A stretch of DNA of 64,000 nt, taken from positions 138,087 to 202,086 of the forward strand of contig DIDT01000045.1 in assembly GCA_002418285.1 (NCBI GenBank), written 5' to 3'. The notes below the pieces were generated by a model that was not told where the DNA came from, did no database searches, and saw only the letters and a program-made list of their open reading frames with translations. Origin of the DNA: Phycisphaerales bacterium UBA5793 (GTDB taxonomy: Bacteria > Planctomycetota > Phycisphaerae > Phycisphaerales > UBA5793). The position numbers and the translations under genes are program-made. Of the stretch, positions 33,724-42,936 are shown piece by piece. Every line of letters starts with the position of its first letter. The first letter of the stretch is position 1.

Positions 33724-36700
33724 TCAGTTCAGTTCCATCCACGCCTTGAGCGAGGGCTTCACGCCAATGGGCGCTTGGAGTACCTTGAGGTGGGTGTTCT
33801 TGAGGTGCTTGTTGATCTTGCGACGGATTTCGGTCAGCGTGGATTGCTCGATGACGCAGTGGCGAGGCGTTTCGGGCTCGGAACGGATCAGTTTGACGAT
33901 CTCGGTTGGGTCGTCCGTGATCTGCTCCGTGCGCAGGTCGTAAAGCAGCCAACAGGTCTCGCCGGCAGCCTCGGTCCAGGGTGGCTGGCCATCGACTAGG
34001 TCAGCAGACATGTCGGGCCGGGGAATGACGTAGCAGAAGAACACTGCCTGAGCGCCGGGCGACGGTCGCTCTCTGCCGCTAAAGACCCCCAGGGGCAGAT
34101 TGCCGAGTCGCTCTTCCAGACCCGGGTTGTCATTGAGCAATCGGCGAAACTCGAGATCCAGTTCTTCGACGGTCTTCAGTTCGCCCTCGTATTCTCGCGT
34201 GAATTCCCTGAGGACATCAAAGTCATCGTCAGGCTTGAGCAGTTTGCCATGCTCGATGCCAAGGGTCTTGGAGATCCGCAGCGTCTTGTGTGTGACGCGG
34301 CTGTAGAGGGTAAGCAGTTCGTTGAGTTCATCGGGCGGGAGAAAGTTCCAATAGATGATCTTGCCGCGCTGGTCGGCCTGCTCGGGGTGGTCGGCGACGA
34401 GGTGGGCCTCAATCTCGGGATTCATGCGGCGATCGACACGGCCGATGCGCTGCATGAGGCGGACGGGGTTCCAATGAATGTCGTAGTTGATCAGGCGGGT
34501 GCAGTCCTGAAGGTTGAGACCTTCGGAGAGGACGTCGGTGGAGACCAGGACGCGGATCTCGGTCGTGCCGTAAAGATTCTCAAGGTCGAACGATGAGGCG
34601 TCGTTGTAGTAGGGTGCGAATCGGCGAATGGTGTCGAGACGGTTGCCCTTGGTCTGGCCGTCGATGCGAGCGACGCCTTCGATGCCGGCTTCCACGAGCT
34701 GCTTGTGGAGGTACTGCGCGGTGTCGGCGAACTCGGTGAAGATGAGCACCTTGTCGGTGTCGAGAACCGGATCGGACTTCATGAGTTTGATGAGGGCCTT
34801 GAGTTTGTCGTCCTTGTTCTTGCTGAGTTTCTTCAGTTCGCTGACGAAGCGGATGATCTCGTCGAGGTCGAGGAACGTCTCGCTGATCATGGCATCAATG
34901 TCGTAGTCTCCGGGATCCAGCTGGTCGATCGCCTCAAGCATCTCGTCGGTGATGACGTCTTCTTCCGGGTCGTCGTCTGATTCGCCAAAGAGTTCGAATT
35001 GGTGCTGCTCGACATAATCAATGATGTCGGAATTCTGGCGGCGCCAGCGTTCGAGCCGGGACTTCTGGGTTGTGCTGAGACTGTGTTTGGTCGCCCAAGT
35101 GAGCAACTTGAGCATGAGGCGCTCGCAGGATCGCTCGAACGCCCATGCCGAACTTTCGAAGCGTTTGAGGAAGCCAGTACGGATCAGTCCGACGACCTGC
35201 TGCTGGCGGTTCTCAGCGATTGGATCGATGGTCGTGTCCTCGCCGTTGTAGTAGGCCAACGGGTAGTAGATAGCCAAGGAGAAGAGCGGTTTCTCTTTGT
35301 GAAACGCCTTCTCGACCATGTCGAGTAGATTGCCGTATGTCTTCTTGACCGAATACGCTGCAACTTGGGGTGCCTGGCGTTCGGGGAAACTGGCAGCCGT
35401 AGCGCCTGCGGCAAGTTGGCTTTCAACGGCGTACTTGCGGCTGCGTTGGATCACGAGGTTTTCGAAGAGTTTGCTGTCGAGCAACACATCCTGGGCTTCG
35501 ACCATGTCCGTTTCGACAAGGGCGTCATCCTTCTCGCCGTCGTTCTTCTCCATGAGTTTCTTGAGGTCGCGCTCCATCTTGGTGAAGTGGCCACGGAGGG
35601 AGTGAATGCCAATGCTGCTGAAATAGTCATCCTGTTCCTGAGAGAACAATTCGACCATGTGACGGAAGTCGGCGAGTTTGTTGTTGATGGGTGTCGCCGT
35701 GAGCATGAATACCGACTTTGGAACAGGGCCGCCAGTGATGATGTCGGCCAGGAGGCGGTAGCGGGAGGGGCCGCGTTCATCTGCGCCGATCATGCGACCG
35801 CTTGCGGGATCGCGTTCGAAGCCGAAGCCCTCTCCGCCGCCCTTGCGGCCGGGGTTGCGGAAGTGATGGGCCTCGTCGATGATGACGGTGTGGGCGAGTT
35901 CGGTGACTCGCTTGAATCGCTCAGGGAAGTCGCCGCCACGGCCGAGATCGGTGTGGCTGAAGATGACGAGGTTGGAGAAGTCTCCAGCCGCCAGTCCTCC
36001 GACATGGGGCAGATATCGCTTGATTGCGGGCTTCCAGACGGACTCCACGGCACTCTTGGGTGCGAAGAGGACGACGCGCTTGCTCTCTTTGACCGCGAGC
36101 CGCTCGATGAGCATCAGGCCGATGAAGGTCTTGCCGAGACCGACACCGTCGCAGAGGAAAGCGCCGCGATGCTGTTGCGCGACTTTCATGAGCTGGTGGT
36201 AGCCGTCCACCTGGTACTGATCGAGAACGGGGAGCATGCGCGAGCCCCCTTCCTTACCTGGGAGTCGCTCCCACTCATCCACGGTCATTTCGTGGCCGCG
36301 GATCAGCCATTGCAGGGCACGAGCGTAGACCTCGAAGGGGGTGTATTCGCAGGTGTGGCGCTCGATGACGCGGAGCAGTTCTTCGCTGATCTCCTCGGCG
36401 TTGTTCCAGTGGAGGTCGTACCACTCCTGAAGGGAGGACACCTGGCGGCCGGTGATCTGAACATTCAGTTCGACGTTGTCAGTGAGCCCGGGCCGGGAGA
36501 AGTTGGACGAACCGACGAGGGCGAATGAGCCGAGCACCTCTTCGCGGGCGCGGGTGATGTAGGCCTTGGCGTGGAACTTGTCACGCTTGTAGACGCGAGC
36601 GAGGATCTTGCCGGCCCGGATGGCCTCGACGATTGCAGGCACCCCCGTGAGGAAGTCGTTGCTCTCCTTTTCGGCCTCGATGCTCTGGTCGAGTCGCTTC

Positions 36701-36960
36701 CGGATCTGCTTAATACCCTCGAGAATCGCCTGCTTTGACCGGCGCGTAACTTCATCACCCATGAGGAGCCGAAACTGATCGACTTTCTGCCAGTCGCCAT
36801 CGAGTTCCAGGAGGGCGCCAATCTCAAAGTTACCGGTGGCGATATCGATGCTGGACGAGAGGCGACACCAGTCACGCAAGTACCGGGCGACCTTCCAGTC
36901 CTGATCGCTGTTATCGACGATGAAGAGTTCGCTGCCGGACTTGCTCGGTGAGTTGGCCAT
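33724..36960 (-). CDS. SNF2-family helicase with N-terminal phospholipase D-like nuclease domain
   Basis: The 1078-aa protein has an N-terminal PLD-like domain (about 15-190) with FHAKAYI (H130, K132) and GSSNFS (150-155), then a superfamily 2 SNF2 helicase: Walker A DGVGLGKT (271-278), DEAHHFRN (362-369), motif III LTATPINN, and the C-terminal lobe with VLIFTEFADTAQYL, STDVLSEGLNLQ and QRIGRVDR. Only one HxK motif is visible, so the nuclease would have to dimerise as in single-HKD enzymes. It is the first gene of the operon with the methylase. The likely role is DNA translocation and cleavage of foreign DNA (inference). Confidence 0.87.
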   Translation of the reverse strand: MANSPSKSGSELFIVDNSDQDWKVARYLRDWCRLSSSIDIATGNFEIGALLELDGDWQKVDQFRLLMGDEVTRRSKQAILEGIKQIRKRLDQSIEAEKESNDFLTGVPAIVEAIRAGKILARVYKRDKFHAKAYITRAREEVLGSFALVGSSNFSRPGLTDNVELNVQITGRQVSSLQEWYDLHWNNAEEISEELLRVIERHTCEYTPFEVYARALQWLIRGHEMTVDEWERLPGKEGGSRMLPVLDQYQVDGYHQLMKVAQQHRGAFLCDGVGLGKTFIGLMLIERLAVKESKRVVLFAPKSAVESVWKPAIKRYLPHVGGLAAGDFSNLVIFSHTDLGRGGDFPERFKRVTELAHTVIIDEAHHFRNPGRKGGGEGFGFERDPASGRMIGADERGPSRYRLLADIITGGPVPKSVFMLTATPINNKLADFRHMVELFSQEQDDYFSSIGIHSLRGHFTKMERDLKKLMEKNDGEKDDALVETDMVEAQDVLLDSKLFENLVIQRSRKYAVESQLAAGATAASFPERQAPQVAAYSVKKTYGNLLDMVEKAFHKEKPLFSLAIYYPLAYYNGEDTTIDPIAENRQQQVVGLIRTGFLKRFESSAWAFERSCERLMLKLLTWATKHSLSTTQKSRLERWRRQNSDIIDYVEQHQFELFGESDDDPEEDVITDEMLEAIDQLDPGDYDIDAMISETFLDLDEIIRFVSELKKLSKNKDDKLKALIKLMKSDPVLDTDKVLIFTEFADTAQYLHKQLVEAGIEGVARIDGQTKGNRLDTIRRFAPYYNDASSFDLENLYGTTEIRVLVSTDVLSEGLNLQDCTRLINYDIHWNPVRLMQRIGRVDRRMNPEIEAHLVADHPEQADQRGKIIYWNFLPPDELNELLTLYSRVTHKTLRISKTLGIEHGKLLKPDDDFDVLREFTREYEGELKTVEELDLEFRRLLNDNPGLEERLGNLPLGVFSGRERPSPGAQAVFFCYVIPRPDMSADLVDGQPPWTEAAGETCWLLYDLRTEQITDDPTEIVKLIRSEPETPRHCVIEQSTLTEIRRKINKHLKNTHLKVLQAPIGVKPSLKAWMELN

Positions 36961-37138
36961 GCTTTTCCTCGAGTGCTCGCGTCCGCCGGTTGCCTGTTCC
37001 GGCTGGTCGGCACCTGTACATTATGCCGCGTTTGTTGGTGCGCCGCCACGCCCCACCGCGATACGAACACGTACTGCGCCATCTGACACGGCGAGATCAA
37101 TCAGAATCCGAAGGTTCTTCGCCATACAGTTCGCCATT

Positions 37139-37453
37139 ATGGCAATCTACGAGATCATGTCAGACCGGATCGAACCCATCGGCCCCACGACTTTCGGTCA
37201 GGCCGGGGTCAAGGAGCGCCAGGACCTCCAGCGACTGCTTCGTCAACGGATCGACATCATCGCACCTGACACGTTGGTAATCGCTGAGGAGTTTGGCGAG
37301 TGGGATAAGTCTATGGGTTGGATCGACGTACCATGTGTCAACCGGCATGCGAACTCGGCGATGTGCTATCCAAAGCGCGTGTACTTCGGTGGACACAAGG
37401 AGCCACGTCAATCACCTGCGCCTCCGGTGGTCATGTCCACCGCCACTTGGTAA
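37139..37453 (+). pseudogene. Decayed fragment of a DUF91-like nuclease gene
   Basis: From ATG 37139 the frame reads MAIYEIMSDRIEPIGPTTF and RQDLQRLLRQRIDIIAPDT, then LVIAEEFGEW. This is the well-conserved start of a family that continues IDLL, ANLVVIELKR and GGHMELQ and usually exceeds 250 residues. Here the second half is eroded (IDVPCVNRHAN, YPKRVYFGGH, VVMSTATW) and the frame stops after 105 codons. The catalytic ELKR segment has become YPKR. It lies opposite in strand to all its neighbours. The comparison with the family is from memory. Confidence 0.6.
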
Positions 37454-37526
37454 CCATGAATCACGCGCTCGGGCCCACACATCTCGGTCCCTTCCGAGAC
37501 AGAGACGGTCAGACTGTGATCACCAT

Positions 37527-40500
37527 CTATTCCAGTGTTGCCCAAGTGGAGTCATCCAGCGACACTCCAAGCGAACGAATGACTGCTCGCAGAACAGATC
37601 TGATCTTCGCGTCTGGTGGTTCGGCGGTCTTCTGTGCCGCGAAATCGCTAGCAAGTTCCGATGGCATTGAGAAGAGCAAGCGTGCGTGCTTGAATCGAGA
37701 CTCCCAGAGCGTCCATATCCAATCCGCAAACCGATTCATGGTATCGGGTGCCGAAACAGAAGCGGCGTTTATTGCCACCGGTAGCGCGTAGACCTGCAGG
37801 GTTGCTGATGTCGAATAATCGACCGTTGGCCACCCACTCATCAGTATGTAGGCTGTCATCACAATCACGCCTGTCTGTGTTTGGCTTAAGGTCTGCACGT
37901 AGCGTGACACTTCTCGTTCACTCGACTCTCCGAGCATTTTCTCCAAGAGTCTCTTCAGTAGTGTCCATTGGTCGGATTCCAAGTGTGGCCTCTCCAATCG
38001 CTCGATGACATCGATGGTCGAGCGTACTGCCAGTTCTCCGGCCTCCGGGCTAACAAGGAATTGGTGGCCGATCCAGAGAACTAGCGGGAACGCCACAAAT
38101 CCGAAGGCGGTGTCATTGAGTGGATCATCTTGCGATGCCACGAACGAAGTCGCTCGCAAAGTGATGTTGAATTCGTCGCGAAGTGGATCGCGCTGTGCGA
38201 TTCGTTCATCGTTCATCGCCTTGAATGCTTGTGCCGCCATATACGCCGTTTCAATCGCAGCGTCCACACTTCCCGAACGGATCTGAGCGTCCAGCAGGGC
38301 GGGTGCCAAAAAAACCACTGCCGCGGGAATACCGCCACTTGAGGCCTCCGCAAATGCGGACTCTGACCAGAATGAGAACCGCTCCGTTCTACCCACTCCA
38401 AACGCAAGAACTGCGAGATGCGATTTCAAAATCGCCCCTCCCGTCTTGACTCGTTGGAGTTGCAGCACTGCGGCATTGTGGCTCCGAAACATGCTTGGCG
38501 TGGGCGGGAGATAGTCGTCTCCATCATTCGTGCGCTGGGGAGGTGAACCCAGAGCAGCGGTTGTCGAGAAGAACCCCAGGGCGTGTCCAATCCGAATGGC
38601 GAGGGATTGACTCTCATCAGTTGACTCGCCTTCGAATACGGCCATCACTGCAGCTTCGATTGCGTCGAATGCCGCCGCCTTCTTGTCCGCAAACCACCTT
38701 GCTACTGCGGCCTCGGCGTACACGCGCATCTTCAGCCTGACATCCCAGTCGTCCTCGGCTTCGAGTATCGCAACGGCAGTATTCGCGTAATCGACACATG
38801 GCATGCCTAGCGCAAAGGCGGCCTCCGTCGCCGCCAATAGCGCAAACACCTGGTTGACATCGCTCAATGTGTGTTGACTGCGCGCGGCGGCTTCTAGGTG
38901 CGGAATCGCATCGGCGTGCCGGCCCGACAGTTCCAACTGGGATCCCCAAGTTAGCTCGAGCAGGGTTTCGCCTGGCTCCTCTGACGACATCTGATTCATT
39001 CCGCGGCGGGCTAGGGCCTCCACATCATCATGCCGTCCCTCATACTCGCCTGCGATCACCATTTGGCCGCGGATCGAACACGCAATCAGGTGCCGGACCT
39101 GGTGCGAGATCGCCCACCTCTCAACACGCTGGAGTTCCCGCAAAGCTCCTTGGAACTCGCTGTGGTCGTCTTTGCCCTCCACTGCAGCTATCCAGAGCCT
39201 ATCGACGACGACGTGCAGTATATCGACGGAGTCGCTCGAAGATAGCGCCCGCTGAAGGCGATCTTCTTCAAGATGATTCAAGAGGTCGATCCAAACCCAA
39301 AAGTCATGCCAGCTCTTGATTGCGGAAGCGACGAGCCAGAGTGGGTACTCGCTATCCCAACCTGGTGCCACAATTGTCTCACCGGTAGGCGTAACGGCTT
39401 GACCCCTGATCCGCTCAAGCTGTTGCGCAGCAACCACGAGTTCAGCGAATGAAAGATATGACCCTGCGGAAAGAAGATGGGTGGCGGAGAGCAGTAGCCC
39501 CCAGTGGTCGGATTTGCTCGCGCTCCGCATGAGAGGTACGAGTGACTCCCAGTATGCCGATGAATCACGACCAACTCGTCTGGATGCGACGAATTGCACA
39601 GCTCGCAATTGCATCGCGAGCGAGGCACGAACCTCTTGCGGCAACGCGTGCTCAGGCGAATAGAATATGAGTGGCCACCGAGGTCCGACAGTAATTGCAC
39701 TTCGCACATCCAACATCGTTCTCAAGATCAGTCCAATGACCTGATCGTGTTCATCGGCTTTGATCAAATGTATCAGCGCGCGAGTGAGCTGGATCTGATC
39801 GATGCGGCGGTTCCGAAAGACGCGATGCCCTGCGTAACGGTTGACCGCCTTACACGTTTGCATGTCGAGTTGCTGTTCCCCAAACAGCAACACCAGAGGC
39901 GATACTTCATACCTGCCAAGTCCCGCCGGCTGCAGCCAGAGTCCTTCCAAACGCTGAACACATTCAAGGTAAGCCGCATGCTCCGGAGGTACATCTGCGA
40001 TTTCTCGGATATCTTCAGCCGTGAGTGCATCGCGAGCGACCGACAGGCGGTACAAAAGCTCTCGGCACTGGGCTTGGGTGACAGTCTCTAGCACGCGGCG
40101 CGACGTATCGATCGAAATGTCTCCAACGTGCGCGCCCGACAGTAGTGCCGCAAGTGTGCCCCGGTCGATGCGCCAACCCGTGTGGCTCAGATAGTCTGCG
40201 GCTGCTCGCAAGAGAGCAGGATGTCCCCCACTCAAGGTGCGGAGAAGCACAACTCGCTCATCCGTGATGAACGGGGTCGGGGCGTTGCATGCCAGAAGGA
40301 AGTCAGCGGTGTCCTTGTCGCTGAACATCGGCGCGGAGACGTGCACTAGATGACCAGGAGCGTGAGTGTCAACCAACTCTGTCAGTGGAGGAGTCGTACA
40401 AGTCGAAATCATCCGCACGCCAGCGCGTTCGCAAGACTGCACCAATGCGTTGCATGCGGCAGCTTCCAGCGAGCCCTTCGGGACGCGAGGGAAATCATCA

Positions 40501-41765
40501 AACACCAGTACTGTGCCCGGTTGCAAGTGCCCGATCGAGCGCCAGTACCCACCTGCACTCGACACACCTCCGCCGACCAATTGTCGGAGCGTGAGTTGAA
40601 CCCGAGACAGCGCCTCTCTTGCCTCCAGACCGCGCAATGCGAACCAATGGAGTTGTGTCCCGAATGCTGTTGAAAGAAGCCCGGCAAGGTGGGTCTTTCC
40701 AGTGCCGATGCCGCCGCTGATGTCGATCCAAACAGAATCTCCGACCCTGTCAAGCAATGCTCGAACGGTGTCACTCCGTTTTACCAGACTGTGTACAAAT
40801 GGTGGCTCCGTCAATACGGGAAGTTCAATTGGAGTTGCGATCTCCGCAACGATTCCGGTCCGCTGAAGAGCGTCCCGCACCACCCGCTGGTGCGACTCCA
40901 CTACCTCAAGTCGCTGCTCTATGGCGAAGAGTCTCAGTCCATGCGCGCCCAGAGTGTCCTCCACTGTGCGTAAGAGCTCAGAGTCTGCTCCCGACACCTC
41001 TGGTGAAGATAAGAGGTTGTCAAGATGACTCGACGTCAGCTCCCTTCGACCAGTCTGCGACAGGACGCGGAACACTCCTGCAAACAAAATGTCATGCTGC
41101 AATTCTGGCGGAAGCACGCCGACAATTCCGCGGCGCCTGATCGCTGCCACAACCCGTTGACTCATGTTGCTTACAGTCGGCTGGCCATATGACCATTCAA
41201 GCCGGCTGATGATCTCCAGCAAAGCTTTATCATCAGCCACTGTCGAGAGCCACTCAAATTCATGCCATAACTGCTTTGGCGCATCGTGCGGACGCCTTGC
41301 TGTGCGAAGGATGGTCCGAAGGCCGCTGAGCAATTGACTACTCGTTGTCGATCCGTCAGAACCGTTCCTGAGTCGTTCCCACGCTTCGATTCCCGTAGTC
41401 CCCGTGGGGAGCGGAGACAGCTTCTCCCGGCCGACAGAAGCGCATGTGGTGTATCGGAAGTGAAGATTACTGCCAGTATTCTTGCGACGATGGGCAGAGA
41501 ATGCTGCCACTGCAAGGACCGCACCGGGCGCATGGAGCGTCAGTGTCCGCTTGACGTGCTTTACCTGCTCGAGAAGCCGTTCCCGCTCTGACCTGTCAGC
41601 CGCCGTAGCGCGCGTGACAATGTCAATGTCCTCTCCGCACTCGAGCTGTAGCACCTGACCATCGCGAAGTTCTAGCCATCGGAGAACTGTCAGATGAACT
41701 TGGTACACAAATCCACGGATCGTCGCTGATGCATCCTGTCTTCTGCCGGGTATGAAGTCACTCAC
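37527..41765 (-). CDS. STAND NTPase with N-terminal DUF4297-like nuclease domain (Avs-like antiviral sensor)
   Basis: The 1412-aa protein starts with a PD-(D/E)XK domain of the DUF4297 (Cap4) type: GFVYQVHLTVLRWLEL, ECGEDIDIV (D46, D48), LLEQVKHVKR (Q67, K69). A P-loop NTPase follows with Walker A GGIGTGKTH (351-359) and Walker B VLVFDDFP (419-426), then a long helical part (about 650-1400) resembling TPR arrays. This order matches Avs-type STAND proteins, which bind a conserved phage protein through the repeats and then degrade DNA. The start is GTG 41765 without a strong binding site. It lies next to the prophage. The role is inference; the domains are well supported. Confidence 0.75.
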   Translation of the reverse strand: MSDFIPGRRQDASATIRGFVYQVHLTVLRWLELRDGQVLQLECGEDIDIVTRATAADRSERERLLEQVKHVKRTLTLHAPGAVLAVAAFSAHRRKNTGSNLHFRYTTCASVGREKLSPLPTGTTGIEAWERLRNGSDGSTTSSQLLSGLRTILRTARRPHDAPKQLWHEFEWLSTVADDKALLEIISRLEWSYGQPTVSNMSQRVVAAIRRRGIVGVLPPELQHDILFAGVFRVLSQTGRRELTSSHLDNLLSSPEVSGADSELLRTVEDTLGAHGLRLFAIEQRLEVVESHQRVVRDALQRTGIVAEIATPIELPVLTEPPFVHSLVKRSDTVRALLDRVGDSVWIDISGGIGTGKTHLAGLLSTAFGTQLHWFALRGLEAREALSRVQLTLRQLVGGGVSSAGGYWRSIGHLQPGTVLVFDDFPRVPKGSLEAAACNALVQSCERAGVRMISTCTTPPLTELVDTHAPGHLVHVSAPMFSDKDTADFLLACNAPTPFITDERVVLLRTLSGGHPALLRAAADYLSHTGWRIDRGTLAALLSGAHVGDISIDTSRRVLETVTQAQCRELLYRLSVARDALTAEDIREIADVPPEHAAYLECVQRLEGLWLQPAGLGRYEVSPLVLLFGEQQLDMQTCKAVNRYAGHRVFRNRRIDQIQLTRALIHLIKADEHDQVIGLILRTMLDVRSAITVGPRWPLIFYSPEHALPQEVRASLAMQLRAVQFVASRRVGRDSSAYWESLVPLMRSASKSDHWGLLLSATHLLSAGSYLSFAELVVAAQQLERIRGQAVTPTGETIVAPGWDSEYPLWLVASAIKSWHDFWVWIDLLNHLEEDRLQRALSSSDSVDILHVVVDRLWIAAVEGKDDHSEFQGALRELQRVERWAISHQVRHLIACSIRGQMVIAGEYEGRHDDVEALARRGMNQMSSEEPGETLLELTWGSQLELSGRHADAIPHLEAAARSQHTLSDVNQVFALLAATEAAFALGMPCVDYANTAVAILEAEDDWDVRLKMRVYAEAAVARWFADKKAAAFDAIEAAVMAVFEGESTDESQSLAIRIGHALGFFSTTAALGSPPQRTNDGDDYLPPTPSMFRSHNAAVLQLQRVKTGGAILKSHLAVLAFGVGRTERFSFWSESAFAEASSGGIPAAVVFLAPALLDAQIRSGSVDAAIETAYMAAQAFKAMNDERIAQRDPLRDEFNITLRATSFVASQDDPLNDTAFGFVAFPLVLWIGHQFLVSPEAGELAVRSTIDVIERLERPHLESDQWTLLKRLLEKMLGESSEREVSRYVQTLSQTQTGVIVMTAYILMSGWPTVDYSTSATLQVYALPVAINAASVSAPDTMNRFADWIWTLWESRFKHARLLFSMPSELASDFAAQKTAEPPDAKIRSVLRAVIRSLGVSLDDSTWATLE

Positions 41766-41866
41766 GGAAGCACATTGTATCGCACTCTCGATACTATTGG
41801 CATTCAGGTGCTCGGCATCGATGGTTCTCGCTTTGGCTCATGCCTCACGGTAAGCTTTGGGCACCG

Positions 41867-41899
41867 AACGAGTCACTTGTCCTATCGGCAAGGCTCGTT
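41867..41899 (-). terminator. Candidate terminator of the prophage late operon
   Basis: The outer arms AACGAG and CTCGTT and the inner arms CTTG and CAAG form a stem-loop 17 bases after the stop of the last late gene. There is no T-run after it on the minus strand, so it is a weak candidate. Confidence 0.3.
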
Positions 41900-41915
41900 T
41901 CCTAGTCTGCCATGC

Positions 41916-42872
41916 TCACGCCGATGAGTGCTTCCTGCGGCAACCCACGCATCCGCGCCGCCGTTCCTCACGTGCGTCCGCCACGTCCAATGCGGTCGCA
42001 TCCGCCAAGCGGTGTGCCGCAATCTGCGGTCCAGACGCTTCAAGCGATGCCAGCCCGGGCCCCGGCTCGAAGCCACTGCAATCCGTATCGCACGCCATGG
42101 TGATCGTCGCTGTGCCACCCGTCGCGGCAGGATGCATGGCGGTTCCGGATCCGCCACACAGGCAAGCCGTGCTGGACAGCCCGTTCATGATGACCAGCGG
42201 CCAGGTCGAGTAGTTGGCGCACTGGCGGGCGTCGAAGTTGGCGACACCGAAGAAGATCGGGATGGGGATGCCGCCGCCGGGAAGGGCCGTGACCCAGAGG
42301 ATGAAGCGCCGTGTCGTGCCGACGACCTGGTAATCGAGCACGGCGCTGGCGATCAGCACATCAAACGTGTTGCTTGTGCCGGTGCAGTTGGAGTTGACGT
42401 ACTGCGTCGCGTTGATGCCGGTGTCGGCGAGGATCAGGCAAGTGCGCCACTGGCAGCAGACGGTGTCGGGGTTGATGGTGTTGCACGGCGAGTCGGGATC
42501 GCGGATCGAGGTGTGGACGCCGTCGTTCCAGTTGAAGGGCAGCGTCAGATCGGCCATGGCCGCGGAGAGGTACTTGTATGAGGCCCAAGTGCCCGGCGCT
42601 GCCACACAGTCGTTGCCGCGGAAGGTGCGGCAGGCAGTGGCGAAGGTCAGCCCGCTCAGTTTGACGGTCAGACACGCCTTGCCACTGGAGTTGTGACAGC
42701 CATCGATGGGCAGGGAGTACTGCACACCGTCGCCACACTCGATGCAGATGCAGCAGAGGCAGTCAGGGCAATCGACGCCTTCCTTGCAACAGCAGCAGTT
42801 CGTGCTGGTCGCCGGCAGGCCGATCGGGCCAAGCAGAAGCGAGTTGCCCGATGGTCCAAGGATGAGCGGCAT
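41916..42872 (-). CDS. Cysteine-rich prophage protein, last gene of the late operon
   Basis: The 318-aa protein has an unusual run of cysteines near the N-terminus (TNCCCCKEGVDCPDCLCCIC, then IECGDG) and more cysteines throughout (over 20 in all), ending in a GCVGC pair. The N-terminal part may bind metal or form disulfides. The remainder has beta-rich phage-structural character (FILWVTALPGGGIPIPIFFG). By position after the tape measure and two tail proteins it may be a tail-tip or adhesin-type protein. No family is recognised. Confidence 0.6.
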   Translation of the reverse strand: MPLILGPSGNSLLLGPIGLPATSTNCCCCKEGVDCPDCLCCICIECGDGVQYSLPIDGCHNSSGKACLTVKLSGLTFATACRTFRGNDCVAAPGTWASYKYLSAAMADLTLPFNWNDGVHTSIRDPDSPCNTINPDTVCCQWRTCLILADTGINATQYVNSNCTGTSNTFDVLIASAVLDYQVVGTTRRFILWVTALPGGGIPIPIFFGVANFDARQCANYSTWPLVIMNGLSSTACLCGGSGTAMHPAATGGTATITMACDTDCSGFEPGPGLASLEASGPQIAAHRLADATALDVADAREERRRGCVGCRRKHSSA

Positions 42873-42936
42873 GGTTCAACTTCCTTCGGGTGCTCACCAC
42901 AAATGAGTTCGACTTCCCGTAGGTGCCCATCACGAC

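Noticed and set aside
30553..36960. Complete DISARM system
   Set aside because: The helicase and methylase resemble DISARM parts, but drmA (DUF1998 helicase) and drmB are missing, and the PLD domain is fused to the helicase and not a separate drmC.
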